A stretch of DNA of 64,000 nucleotides, from positions 55,982,063-56,046,062 of the forward strand of contig OY776120.1 of the NCBI GenBank assembly GCA_963675135.1, written 5' to 3'. The notes beneath the pieces were generated by a model. That model was not told where the DNA came from. It ran no database searches and saw nothing but the letters and a program-made list of their open reading frames with translations. This DNA comes from Galeopsis tetrahit. Its lineage: Eukaryota; Streptophyta; Magnoliopsida; Lamiales; Lamiaceae. Below are positions 1-10,139 of this stretch, one piece after another (position 1 is the stretch's first letter; every line of letters starts with the position of its first letter). Made by a program: the position numbers and the translations under genes.

Positions 1-443
1 TTTCAGTTTTAAGTAGTTACTTGTGAAATTACTAGTAGATCGAAGATACACTTGGAAGTGTAATCGATAAGATCACAGTCTTAATCTTGGGACTTTAAGC
101 CACAAGAAACTCAAGAAGGAAGAGTTAATAAAACATCACAACTGGGATTGTGAGAGTGGATGTAGACTTATTGGTCGAACCACTATAAAATTCTGTGTTC
201 TTTATTTTTTGTTTGATATTTGTTTAACCAAGAACAGTAGAATTGTCTAAGTAAAGATCTGATTAAAAGTTGAGTATAAATCTAAAACTGGAAGTACTGA
301 TCTAACTCAGTAAGAACAGTACTATTCAGAACACTATTCCGCATTATAAACTCTGATATTTTGAAAGATTTTTGAAAGTCTATTCACCCCTCCCCTCTAC
401 ACTTTCTTAGCTTACTCAATCTTAACTCAACTTGGGACCAACA
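1..443 (+). repeat. 5' LTR of element A, 3' portion only
   Basis: Matches the last third of the family LTR seen complete at 15998-17380 (inverted) and in part at 25591-26437. It ends in CCAACA at 443, directly before the primer site. A short stretch present in the other copies (near 25988-26012) is missing at about base 13. The rest of the LTR lies left of the window. Confidence 0.88.
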
Positions 444-445
444 AG

Positions 446-458
446 TGGTATCAGAGCA
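446..458 (+). other. Primer binding site of element A (tRNA-iMet)
   Basis: TGGTATCAGAGCA lies two bases after the LTR end. It matches the standard plant Copia primer site complementary to the 3' end of initiator methionine tRNA. Confidence 0.9.
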
Positions 459-604
459 GTAGTTCTTTGGACTGCTGGTTCTTGATAACCTTGTAGATCT
501 TGAGGGAAATCTCACTGATCTTGCTACTATTTCTTGATATCTGTCACTATCTGAATACTTGAAAACTATCTGCTATACTACTGATCATATTTGTCTAATC
601 AAAC

Positions 605-1939
605 ATGGATGACACTAATGTGAACAAACTTCCTAAGTTCAAGATTGCAGATTATGACTACTGGAAGCTTAGGATGGATGCCATCTTTAGCTCAACACAT
701 GATCTGATGGTGTCTGTGGTGACTGAAGGACCAATTGTCACCATGATGGAAAACACTGCAGTTCTGGATCCTTCTAAACCAGTTGGAGCACTGGTCCCTA
801 AACCAAGGTCAGAACTGACTTCTGAAGAAATGCGACAAAACAATTTGGATAGTCTTGCTAAGAATTATATTTTACACACCTTGCCAAATGAGTATCTTGG
901 TAAAGTGTTAAAATGTAAGACTACAAAGCAAATGTGGGACAAATTGGCTATTCTTTGTGAAGGTACTACACTGATCAAAGAAAGCAAATTATCCACAGTT
1001 GTCCAAAGGTTTGAAACATTTAAGATGAAGCCAGGAGAAACAATTGATGAATTGGATACTCGATTTACAAAAATTATGAATGATCTTGATGTGTTAGGAA
1101 TCTAAGTTAACTTGAGAATCTTGAAAGCTTTGGATGAAAGGTGGAAAATGGTCAAGATGATCATTAAAACCACACAAGACATTGATTCTTGGCCAGCAGA
1201 AACTATGTTCCAAACCCTTAAGGCACATGAGTTTGAGTTAGATGAAGAAGATCCTATTACTGTGATTCATAAGGATAAGGATGCCTCTAAGGACATAGCT
1301 TTTAAAGCCTCTACCTCTAAGGGGTCTAGATCATCTAAGTCTAAGGCCTCAAGCATAAAAGATGAACTAGATAGTTCTGATCTTAGTCTGAAAGATCAGA
1401 TGAGTCTTATGATCACAAGATTTGATAAACTGAATAAGAGGTATGGTAGATACAAGAGATTCTATAAAGAATCCAAGGGTTCTAGTAACAGGGACTCTTC
1501 TGTGAACAGAAGGGATCAAAACTCTTCTGAAAGAAGGGATGAGATCTCTAATGAGAACAGGAGAGATAGGAACTCATCTGATAAGAGGGATAGAAAGTAT
1601 TCTGATAAGAAAGACAGGAACTCAATTGACAAGCATGACAGGAACCGAAATCATTCACCTCCTAAGAGAACTGCTAACAATCTTGTTTGCTATAATTGTG
1701 ATAAGCCAGGTCATTATGCTTATGAATGTCCTGATCTGAGTTCTGAAGATCGAGAAGAAAGGAAAGCCAGAAGAGATCGAAAATATGCCAAGGGTAAGAA
1801 GGCAATGATGGCATACAATGATTCTGATTCGAAATCAGAAGAGTTGCCATCGTCTTCATCTGAATACCCCTCCAGCAATGAAAATGAAGCCTTCATAGCA
1901 GATGATGGACTGGTAATGATGGCCAAAATAAATGATGAG
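605..1939 (+). pseudogene. Element A gag, first exon portion (broken)
   Basis: Encodes a Sirevirus-type Gag. The N-terminal region starts with the ATG at 605 and contains the UBN2-like pattern of Copia Gag (a YWKLRM segment near residue 19, a MWDKLAILCEGT segment near residue 115). A Ser/Arg/Asp-rich stretch follows, then one CCHC knuckle (CYNCDKPGHYAYEC, about 1690-1731) and an acidic serine-rich tail. Compared with element B, about 14 bases are lost after 1100, creating the TAA at 1103-1105. The frame resumes at 1112. The native Gag would bind and package the genomic RNA. In the unspliced frame Gag runs on through a coiled-coil region to a TAA at 3085-3087, with a nonsense codon (CAG to TAG, about 2141-2143) and a one-base deletion near 2366. 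Copy is non-functional. Confidence 0.85.
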
Positions 1940-3125
1940 GTATCATCTGCTAACTCTTTTCAATCTTGCAAAAATTCTGACACTGATGAAAGTGATGCTG
2001 CTGATAGCAGTGTAGGAAGTAGTCTTCATCATTCCCAAGGAGTGACTGAAGAAGACCTTCTACAAGCTAACAAAGCATTCATTGAAATTAGTGATGAGAA
2101 TATATCTTTAAAGCAAGAAATCATTAATCTGAAAGAAGCTTAGTTGAAAGTGTATCCTAATATAGTTGTCATAAATGCAAAACTATCAGAAGAGTTGTCC
2201 CAACTTCAAGAAAAGTATGCATCCATTGATCAACTATATCAAGGTATGCTTAAAACCCAAGCCAAAGATACTAATGAATTCAATGATTTAAAGATTAAAT
2301 GTGAAAAACTTGAAGAGCGCAATAGATTCTTAGAATCTGAAGTAGTGAGCCTAGATCGAAACTATCTGGGATGATTAACTCTACCAAGATTAATCAAACA
2401 ATCTCAGACAGATATAGAGCTCCAAATGATAAAAGTGGAATAGGTACTGATCTGCCTAGTTCCTCTACTTCAGGCTTTAAGAACACTAATGGAGCTAGTT
2501 CAAGTTCTTTGCAACTAGATAAAGGAAAAGAACCTATAACTTATGATAATGATCCAAAACCTAAAGTACAGTCTAAATACATTCCTCATACTACCAAGAA
2601 TGGTAAAATGAAGAATGTATTAAGACCAGTACAGTCAAGACCATACCAGAAGAGTTACACTCCTCTGACCAAATCAGATCAGTCCTGGTATCAGAAGATA
2701 CAAACTCAGAACAGTAGGTCAAGACAAGCACAGGCAAGTTGGGAACAGCCTAGACCTCCTTTTATAAGGCAATCTCAGCTGTATACAACTTTATCTTATG
2801 ATATCATTGAAGAGGAAAGACCAAAACGCATCTATAAGCCGTATGCTACACATGCTTTCAGACCATATTCAAACTATTACATGCATACTGATCTTACTGA
2901 AAAAGGGATAGAACCAAGGAAAGGCTATCTCAGAAAAATAGACCCTAAGACTGCTGATAATTCTGAAATGGTTAATAAAGTACTATTTTGTGATAAATTT
3001 GGAAGGAAACTGAAGAGGTCCCATTTATTCAAATCATCAATGTTCATTTGGTTACCTCTCACTACTAACCCCCAAGGACCCCAATAAACTAGGGTACCTA
3101 AATTATTAAGATCACTACCTTGCAG
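1940..3125 (+). other. Intron-like segment at gag-pol boundary, element A
   Basis: Begins GTATCA after codon GAG (1937-1939) and ends CTTGCAG before codon GAT (3126). Gag is read in one frame upstream and protease in another frame downstream. Removing exactly this segment puts both in one phase-0 frame. It contains the Gag stop TAA at 3085-3087. The same donor and acceptor contexts occur in B and, in a diverged family, in D. Splicing is inferred; there are no RNA data here. Confidence 0.6.
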
Positions 3126-5322
3126 GATCGACTGGACTTATACAAGAAAGGTGGTTCAATTGGTGAGACCTGGTACATAGACAGTGGGTGTTCACACCAC
3201 ATGACTGGTACCAAGGCCTTACTTACTGACTATCATGAGAAGGAAGGACCAAAAGTCATCTTTGGAGACAGCTCCATGGCTCACAAAAGGATTTGGATTC
3301 ATCAAGAATGGAGATGTTGAAATCCAAGATGTCTCCTATGTTGAAGGTTTGAAATATAATTTGTTATCTGTATCTCAATTCTGTGACAGGGGATACAAAG
3401 TTCAGTTCAAAACCAGAAGATGTGAAATAATAGACAAAAGGACTCAAAATGTTTTACTTGTTGGCACAAGACAAGGAAGTGTATACATTGTGAATTGGAA
3501 TAGTTGTCCTAAGAATGCTTGTCTTATTACTAAGAGTCCTAAAGAAAACAGTTGGTTCTGGCATAAACGCCTCTACCACCTGAACTTTAAGATAATCAAC
3601 AAGATTGCTAGAGAACATCTTGTTGAGGGCATTCCCAATGAAATCTATTCCAAATCAAAAATATGTGACTCCTGTCAAAAAGGTAAACAGGTAGAAGTTT
3701 CATTTAAGTCCATTCCAACTCTTTCAACAAGCAGAGTTTTAGAACTCTTGCATATGGATCTTCATGGTCCTATCAAACCTCCTACATTGAATGGAAGAAG
3801 GTATACTCTGGTTGTAGTAGATGATTACTCTAAGTTTACTTGGGTAGTCTTTCTACACAAAAAGAGTGATACACAAACACTACTTCCAGATCTATTAAAG
3901 AGGTTGCAGGTTGAAAAGGGTCAACCCATTGTCAAGATAAGAAGTGACAAGGGGACTGAGTTTATTAACTGTCACATCTCTGACTAATGTTCTAAGTCTG
4001 CCATACAGCATTTGACAAGTGCAGCCAGAACACCTCAACAAAATGGTGTTGCAGAAAGGAGAAACAAAACACTAAAAGAAGCATGTAGAGCAATGATTGC
4101 AGAATTCAACACACCTCAGAAGTTTTGGGCTGAAGCCATTAACACAGCTTGCCACTCCCAAAACCGAAGTGCTCTTAATAAGGTGCATGGTAAAACACCT
4201 TATGAGGTATGGAAAGGCAGAAAACCTAGAGTTTCTTATTTTCATATCTTTGGATGTAAGTGTTTCATTCATAACAATGGCAAAAGTAAGCTAAATGTCT
4301 TTGATGCAAAAGCTGATGAAGGGATATTCTTAGGATACTCTTCAGTAAGCAAAGCATTTAGAGTGTTTAATTACTCTACCCTATGTGTGGAAGAAACACC
4401 CCATGTAGTCTTTGATGAGAATGTGCAGGACTCTGCTGATCATCAGCTCTGTAAGAAAATTGACAAACTACAGCTACAAACCAACAATGAGGATGATGAT
4501 ACAGAAATATATGAATCTTTACAAGCATATAATCCATTCCTAAAAGTCCTAGATCAAGATTCTGAAAAAGAAAAGGTAAAAGACAAAGGTAAGTCATCTA
4601 AAACTTCTGATATGCCATAATTGAATGACTGCTCTCCTATGAACAAATCTGCTGATATAATGCAAAATAATGATACTGATCTGCATGATATAAATAATGA
4701 TAGTATTTCTGTTAAGAATAGAAGGACATGGAAGTCTGCTCATTCTACTGATCTAATTTTAGGAGATTCCAGTATAGGTGTTAAAACTAGAAAACAATTG
4801 TTTGATTCCCAGGAAGAACCTAGTAAGTCTCTATTTTGCTGGTGTTGTTTTCTATCGTCTATTGAGCCTAAAACTGTGAATGAAGCTTTAAGTGATAGTA
4901 ACTGGATTATAGCCATGCAAGAAGAACTTAATCAGTTCACTAGAAATGAAGTTTGGGAACTTGTTGATAGACCTAGTGATCATAATGTTGTAGGCACTAA
5001 GTGGATTTTCAAGAACAAAAAGGATGAAAATGATCGTGTAGTAAGAAATAAAGCTAGATTAGTTGCTCAGGGCTACTCTCAAGTTGAGGGTATTGATTAT
5101 GATGAAACTTTTGCTCCTGTAGCTAGACTAGAAGCTATAAGATTGTTCCTTGCTTATGCTACACATATGAAATTCATTGTGTATCAAATGGATGTGAAAA
5201 GTGCATTTTTGAATGGTATACTTGCTGAAGAAGTTTATGTGGAACAACCACCTGGTTTTGAAGTGAATAGTCACCAAGTATAGATTGAAACAAGCCCCAA
5301 GAGCCTGGTATGATACACTTTC
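3126..5322 (+). pseudogene. Element A pol (protease, integrase, partial RT), broken
   Basis: Protease active-site region WYIDSGCSHHMTG is at about 3171-3209. Next come the integrase zinc-binding region (WHKRLYHLNF, CDSCQKGK), the integrase core with MDLHG, SDKGTEF and AERRN (the D, D and E of the triad), and the N-terminal RT with YQMDVKSAFLNG near 5180. Lesions relative to B: a two-base loss near 3279 shifts frame; TAC became TAA at 3985-3987; GAA became TAA at 4618-4620; about 23 bases are lost near 5282; everything from the RT catalytic YVDD region through RNase H is deleted at about 5322. Inactive remnant. Confidence 0.88.
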
Positions 5323-5324
5323 TC

Positions 5325-5338
5325 AAAAAGGGGGAAAT
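5325..5338 (+). other. Polypurine tract of element A
   Basis: AAAAAGGGGGAAAT lies immediately before the TGTTGGGATATG start of the 3' LTR at 5339. It would prime plus-strand DNA. Only 12-13 bases of the LTR follow before the sequence switches to the inverted LTR of element B. Confidence 0.85.
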
Positions 5339-5351
5339 TGTTGGGATATGA

Positions 5352-5573
5352 TAAGATTAGTAAACTTATTTCAAATATCTCATTAAGATCAGTAAACTCA
5401 GATAAGATTAGTAACTTAGATTTCATATATCTCATTAAGATCAGTAAACCTATTTCAAATGACTTAGTTAAGATGACTTAGAACCACATATATTACTAAC
5501 TTTAAGTTGCTTTTGGCCATCAAAACATACTTTCATCATCTAGAACATTGTTTCAAGGATTCATATCCCAACA
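5352..5573 (-). repeat. 3' LTR of element B, truncated
   Basis: Ends ...ATATCCCAACA at 5573, next to the polypurine tract. It matches the right end of the inverted LTRs at about 17160-17380 and 25370-25590. The other ~1.16 kb of the LTR is missing; the sequence passes at about 5351 into the 3' end of element A. Confidence 0.85.
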
Positions 5574-5587
5574 ATTTCCCCCTTTTT
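5574..5587 (-). other. Polypurine tract of element B
   Basis: On the minus strand reads AAAAAGGGGGAAAT directly before the LTR start TGTTGGG. Identical core to the tracts of A, C and E. Confidence 0.88.
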
Positions 5588-5799
5588 GATGAAGCCAAAA
5601 CTACTTAAATGTTAATAAATCAACAGTTAAGTGATTAGTCCATCATAACAGTTCATCATTTCAAAATTCCAGATTCATATTCAAGTTAGATCAGATATTA
5701 CAAATAATCACAGAATATGAAATACAGAGATATAGAAATAAAGATTAAGGTTAAGAAATGTTATCTTGTGAGCTTGTCCTTCATCTTCATTCTTTATCT

Positions 5800-6249
5800 T
5801 CAGATTCTGAATGCAACATACAGCCTTGCTTTGATATCCATCATATGTTGATGATCAGTTATTCCTTCTTCTTTGATAATCTCAGCAATTATGTTACCAA
5901 TCTCTTTGTAATCTGGTTCTCTATTCTCTAGTCTTGGAGGTTCCCAACTTGGTTCTTCAGGACATAATATCTTTGTTCCAGCACGAGCAGCAACTTGTGC
6001 TATATCTTCCCAAAAATCTTTATCTATGTTCAGCATGAACTCTTCAAAATCAGCAAATTCAGCTTCTTTGCTTGAATGATCACCAAACTTCCTCACAATG
6101 AAGTTTGCAATCTGCCACTTTTTCTTCAGATTTTTCCAATATTCCATATTTTCAATTAGAACAATAAAATCCACAAAGTTCTCATCTTGAAAATTTTTGT
6201 CAAACTCTCTTCCTTCAGCTTTTCTCTGAGCATTCAATTTCCTTCTCAA
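5800..6249 (-). pseudogene. Element B cassette ORF3 region (C-terminal domain)
   Basis: 149 codons ending 213 bases before the polypurine tract. The last ~90 residues align by eye with the C-termini of element C ORF3 (about 43657-44000) and the element E remnant (27509-27800). Shared pattern: Phe-x-x-Phe-(Met/Leu), a helical stretch, a Leu-x-x-Pro turn, and a final basic helix (KARLYV here, KRRVWAQ in C). Upstream the frame stays open back to a TAA near 6280 and then matches the frame shifted relative to ORF2. ORF2 and ORF3 were therefore probably one protein, broken here by a frameshift near 6465 and that stop. I recognise no enzymatic motif and the function is unknown. Confidence 0.6.
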
Positions 6250-6410
6250 AGCTGCAACTCTATTATCAAACCTTGTTTACAAAAACTTAACATCCTTTTC
6301 TTTCTTCTTTTTCAATTTTGTTTCTTCACTTGAAACACCAATTTTCAACTTGCTTCTTGATCTGGTAACTCTACCAGTTTCTTCTTCTTGTTCTTCTTCA
6401 TCAGACAAAA

Positions 6411-8030
6411 TTAATTTCCTCTTTTTCTGACTAGAACTTCCAGCAACATCAGTTTTCTTCTTTTAAAAATTTCTTTAGCTTGTTGTTTCTGTTGCTTCCT
6501 GAGTTTGATTTTCTCATTCAGACTTGCAATTTCTTGTTTCAACTCGTCTTGACTCACAACTAGTTGAGCTTGTTGTGACTGAGTTTGTTCCATTACTCTT
6601 CTTGTCTTATCTTCCCCCTTTTTGGCTTCATCATGCCACTCTTTCAAGGAAGATATATGTTGCTCCAACTTCTTATGCAACACCTGAGATAGGTTCTTCT
6701 CTTGCAATCTATGAAGATCATAAATTTTAGACATCGTATGCTCCATAACTTTTTCATAAGAATTTTCAGAATTCATCTTATTCATTCTCTCAGTAGCTTC
6801 TTGGAACATTTTCACAGCATCTTCCAACTTTGTTTGAAGCTCTACATTCTGCTTTTTCAACAGTTCAAAGCTAGAATTTTCAGATTCCTTCTCAACAAGA
6901 ACTGTTCTGACCTGTTCCTGCACATCTTCAGGAATGATAGGATCAGCAGACTGAAATGGAATGGTTTCCATCTCTTCAGTATCCAAGACTTGATTTCCAA
7001 CTACTTCTATATCTTCAATCACAACAGTGTTCTCAAACACCTCTGTTGTGTTGTCAACAGCTTCATCAACTTCCATAAAATCCTCTTCAACAACATTCTC
7101 AGCTTCATCAATAACTTTCTCTTCACTTACCATAATAACATCATCATTTTCATCTGCAGCAGTAGTAGCAACATTCTCCACAGAGTATTTAACACCTGTC
7201 AATCTTTCAACAAGTTGTACCACTGACTCTGGGGTTACTAGCTCCAGAAATGAGTTAACACCAGCTGCATGCATCTGCTCTGCTTCCCAATCATCAAAGA
7301 TTGAAGCACCACCCATACTTTCCATCACAGCTAAATTCCTTTTAAGAGTACTCCTCTTAAGATACACCCATGTGCCAATCCTAAGGAGTTTCTCAAACTC
7401 AACTGAGCTTTCATCCAATCCAGGAAATTGCTTCAACAAAGCCAATCTTAAATCTATCCTGATTCTATCTTCCTTATCACAGATAGGATAATCCATTAAA
7501 CCAGCAGGTTTAGGGGCTATAAATTCAGGTTCAGGGGATGATGAAATGTCAATTGGTACAGTAGAAGGCTCAAATTCATGTTCAGTAGAGTGATCATGAA
7601 CTTGTATTGGGGAATGATGTGGAGTAGGTTGGTGTTGAGGACTTGAAATAGGAGTAGGATTAAAAGGGGTGTTCTGAGGGGATGAATGGGGAGTGTTCTG
7701 AGATACTGGAAAGTAGTGAGCTGATTCTCCAGAACATGAAGGTGGAGGGTTAAGGGGTTCAGCTGGGCTTGGATCAGAATTTGAAGGGGTAGGAGAGACA
7801 TCAACAAGTTTCCTCCTAGCACTTCTCCTCTTGGTTCTCTTATGTAAAGCAACAGGACTTGAATTACTAACCTCTTGCTCTTCAGAGCTTGCTTGCACCA
7901 CAGTCTCAACAAACCTGACTGTTGGCTCTGGGACAGCTGTAGCAGACCTCCCTCTCCTTGGTCTAATACTGCTCGGATCATGCCTCGCCTTCGATCTAAT
8001 CTCTGGTTGATTATCATCAGATCTGTACAT
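6411..8030 (-). CDS. Element B cassette ORF2, low-complexity/coiled-coil protein
   Basis: 539 codons from the ATG at 8030. The first ~160 residues are Ser/Pro/basic-rich and probably disordered. A conserved block follows (about residues 180-285; motifs FEKLLRIGTWVY and FDDWEAEQM) that aligns with element E (FEKILRIWSW, FYDWELEQL at about 60950-61100) and more weakly with element C ORF2. An acidic linker comes next, then a long heptad-like coiled coil (about residues 360-520) containing AKKGE, whose codons form an internal polypurine tract. The frame is the same as ORF1, separated by one TAA and 12 codons. The C-terminus is abnormal: a frameshift near 6465 ends the frame early and the original probably continued into ORF3. 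No signal peptide or membrane span is visible. Structural, RNA-binding or host-interaction roles are possible but unproven. Confidence 0.65.
   Translation of the reverse strand: MYRSDDNQPEIRSKARHDPSSIRPRRGRSATAVPEPTVRFVETVVQASSEEQEVSNSSPVALHKRTKRRSARRKLVDVSPTPSNSDPSPAEPLNPPPSCSGESAHYFPVSQNTPHSSPQNTPFNPTPISSPQHQPTPHHSPIQVHDHSTEHEFEPSTVPIDISSSPEPEFIAPKPAGLMDYPICDKEDRIRIDLRLALLKQFPGLDESSVEFEKLLRIGTWVYLKRSTLKRNLAVMESMGGASIFDDWEAEQMHAAGVNSFLELVTPESVVQLVERLTGVKYSVENVATTAADENDDVIMVSEEKVIDEAENVVEEDFMEVDEAVDNTTEVFENTVVIEDIEVVGNQVLDTEEMETIPFQSADPIIPEDVQEQVRTVLVEKESENSSFELLKKQNVELQTKLEDAVKMFQEATERMNKMNSENSYEKVMEHTMSKIYDLHRLQEKNLSQVLHKKLEQHISSLKEWHDEAKKGEDKTRRVMEQTQSQQAQLVVSQDELKQEIASLNEKIKLRKQQKQQAKEIFKRRKLMLLEVLVRKRGN
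6612..6625 (-). other. Internal polypurine tract in element B ORF2
   Basis: Minus strand reads CCAAAAAGGGGGAA, sharing the 12-base core AAAAAGGGGGAA with the terminal tract 1 kb away. It lies in coding sequence for AKKGE. C and E have the same tract at the equivalent codons. Confidence 0.65.
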
Positions 8031-8066
8031 TGAAGCTCTAGACTCTTGTGCTTCAGGTTCTTGAGA

Positions 8067-8870
8067 TTACTCCAAAGGGTGTTCTTGTTCAAATCGAACA
8101 AACTCCTTTTTCATCAAGAATTTTCCATGATGGAATTTCTTGGGATTACTCCAGTATGCCTTTTTGACAACCAACTGTGGCAACAAGATACTCAGTTTGT
8201 TTCCGAACCCTAATTTCGATTTAATCGAAAATTCCAATGTATCCTCATCGAACAAGACTTTTTCTTTCTCATTTAACAGTCTTTCTAAGAAAAATCCTTG
8301 CCAATCACCTTGAACTCTGTCAATGATTGCTGCCATAATTCGGATTTTTGAACTTGATAAAGCATCCTGACTGTGATGTTGCCCTAACAAACATTTTCCA
8401 GCTATGTCCATTAGAAACTGCAGACCAGTAGGAAGAACATCTTTCTTAAGATGGCTTAGAGACTCAGGTTCTTCACCAGTCCATCTGCCTACGCATTCTT
8501 TCTCTTCCCCTGCTTTGTAGGTCAAAATATTTACAGGGCCTTGAGGTAAATCCAACATAACTTCCAGGATTTCCCTTGTAATTGCTACCTTGTGCCCTGA
8601 AAGCATGGAATGGACACCATTGCTATCACCTTTAAGCTGTAAATAAAATTCCATCGCCTCTGGTTCAAACACATTCATCGGAGAAGATTCAAGAAACTTC
8701 CTCAGCCCGCACTCTTCGCACATCGTCAGAATAGCTTGATTTTCAGCACTGTGTCGTCCATTGAAGTAAACAACATTTTCTACAAAAATGCCCTTTTCAC
8801 GAACCCAGAAGTCAGAATCAAAGGTTCCTGCAACTTCGTTAGATTCACTTATAATGTTGATAATTGCCAT
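8067..8870 (-). CDS. Element B cassette ORF1, putative plant transposon protein
   Basis: 267 codons, the same length as element C ORF1 (47581-48384). Shared features, in order: CGLRKFLE (C has AGLQKFLE), an MEFYLQLKG segment, a V-x-x-(T/S)-x-E-x-L-E-x-x-(L/F)-(D/G)-LP segment, and KIRIMAAIID in the second half. The EFY / LP pattern resembles the family commonly annotated 'putative plant transposon protein' in plant retrotransposons; that name is from family knowledge and was not searched. It is the first gene after pol, about 1.27 kb downstream. It ends with a TAA (8067-8069) and the same frame continues into ORF2. No signal peptide or transmembrane segment is evident. Function unknown. Confidence 0.7.
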   Translation of the reverse strand: MAIINIISESNEVAGTFDSDFWVREKGIFVENVVYFNGRHSAENQAILTMCEECGLRKFLESSPMNVFEPEAMEFYLQLKGDSNGVHSMLSGHKVAITREILEVMLDLPQGPVNILTYKAGEEKECVGRWTGEEPESLSHLKKDVLPTGLQFLMDIAGKCLLGQHHSQDALSSSKIRIMAAIIDRVQGDWQGFFLERLLNEKEKVLFDEDTLEFSIKSKLGFGNKLSILLPQLVVKKAYWSNPKKFHHGKFLMKKEFVRFEQEHPLE

Positions 8871-10139
8871 TGTAGGATTTTGTAGAAGATAGAATTTTCA
8901 GATTTTGCAGTAATTTTGAGTTATGAGCTTTCCAGAAATGAACTCGTAAGAAAGAAGAAGATGAAGAGTGATCGTGTTTGTCAAATTCAAAACCAATCTA
9001 GGGCTAGGATTGAATTTGATTATCACAAAGAATGGTTGAGATTAAGTCTCGAAATTCGTGTTTAACAAGAACTGTTCATATTCTAGTACCATTCTTAATT
9101 TTGGAGCCAATTTGTGTTTGATAAATACACCACAGTTTTTAGGTTAGAAATAGAGGAGTGTACTAATCTTCTCTATTTGTAATCTAAAATTTGAGCAGTT
9201 TTTGACTTAGAGTATTCTAATCCAAAAGACTGTTCTGATGCAAATCAGCACAATAGTTTCCAAAACTATTTCACTTCATTCTCTTACTTGTATATAAAGA
9301 AAATGTACTTATCTGGATCAGCTGAGTACTGTAATCAGCTGAGTAAACTTTTTAGAAATCAGATCAGTAAATGAATCAGCACAGTAGTTTTCAGATCAGT
9401 AGATGGGTCAGCACAATAGTTTTCAGATCAGTACCCAATTTTCCTGGTTTCACCTTTTTGATATCAGCACAGTAATCTTCAGATCAGTACTGTGTCAGAT
9501 TAGTAGAATTCTGTAAACAAATTAGTAGTAATCAAATCTTTCTTTAGACAGTTTAGTCAGTAATCAGATTAGTTCTATAGAATAATTGATTTGTAATCAG
9601 ATCAGTACTGTAGACAAAGAAGCTTTGTAATCAGTACAGTTCTGTAGACAAGTCAATGTATTAATCAGAATATATCTGTAGACTGATATAGCCTGTAATC
9701 AGATCAGATTAGTAGATTTTCCAAATCTGTAATCAGATCAGTTCCCCCTTCAGTGGAGAATTCCTCTTATGTGCCTGTTTCACCTTGGTAGAAGTGTTAG
9801 TACATTATATACAAGTGTACAACAGTACAGAGTAGTAACAATATGTTTAATTTAATGATCACATCAAGATTTATGCTAAAGTGACTTAGTGTTCTGAGTC
9901 AACAAAAGGATCTTTAAGAAATCACAGATTCCCCCTTAATGTGTGTTCTCAGTGTCCCTCAGCTTTACCAGCTTCCTCATCGGGATTAAGGTCACTTTAG
10001 TAACCTTGTTACCTGTTTTAAGTGTAGTGATCTGACATAGGGTTGTCTCTTCTGAATGTTGAGTTTTGATATACTGCTCTTAGTTTCTGCTTCATATTCC
10101 TCTTGGTATAAGATCAGTACCTGAAATGTTAGTACAGTT
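8871..10139 (-). other. Post-pol spacer of element B with reiterated AGATCAGTA words
   Basis: Non-coding gap between the pol stop and ORF1. Between about 9300 and 9750 the words CAGATCAGTA, ATCAGCACAGTA and close variants recur more than a dozen times at irregular spacing. Two purine-tract look-alikes (minus strand AAGGGGGAA) lie at about 9742-9750 and 9929-9938. Similar words occur in this family's LTRs. The spacer may carry cis signals for the downstream ORFs or plus-strand priming; this is inference. Confidence 0.55.

Larger units (their letters stand above)
1..5351 (+). mobile_element. Copia element A (Sirevirus-like), decayed
   Basis: Plus-strand LTR retrotransposon entered within its 5' LTR at the window edge. 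Order: LTR end (443), initiator-Met primer site, gag with CCHC knuckle, intron-like segment, protease, integrase and N-terminal RT, then a deletion straight to the polypurine tract and the first 12-13 bases of the 3' LTR. It belongs to the same family as element B on the opposite strand. Nonsense codons, small indels and loss of RT C-terminus, RNase H and any downstream cassette make it defective. Family assignment to Copia rests on the integrase-before-RT order. Confidence 0.9.

Noticed and set aside
446..458. Genuine tRNA gene at the TGGTATCAGAGC sites
   Set aside because: Only the 3'-end complement is present; these are primer binding sites.
3085..3130. Programmed -1 frameshift at the gag-pol boundary of A/B
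   Set aside because: No slippery heptamer with a following stem was evident, and the splice model explains A, B, D and C together.
6702..7491. Plus-strand frames of 154-174 codons opposite element B ORF2
   Set aside because: They mirror the low-complexity minus-strand coding sequence and have no domain features.
7517..8101. 194-codon minus-strand frame overlapping B ORF2
   Set aside because: Leu-rich shadow of the Ser/Pro-rich ORF2 in another frame; ORF2 has homologues in E and C and this does not.
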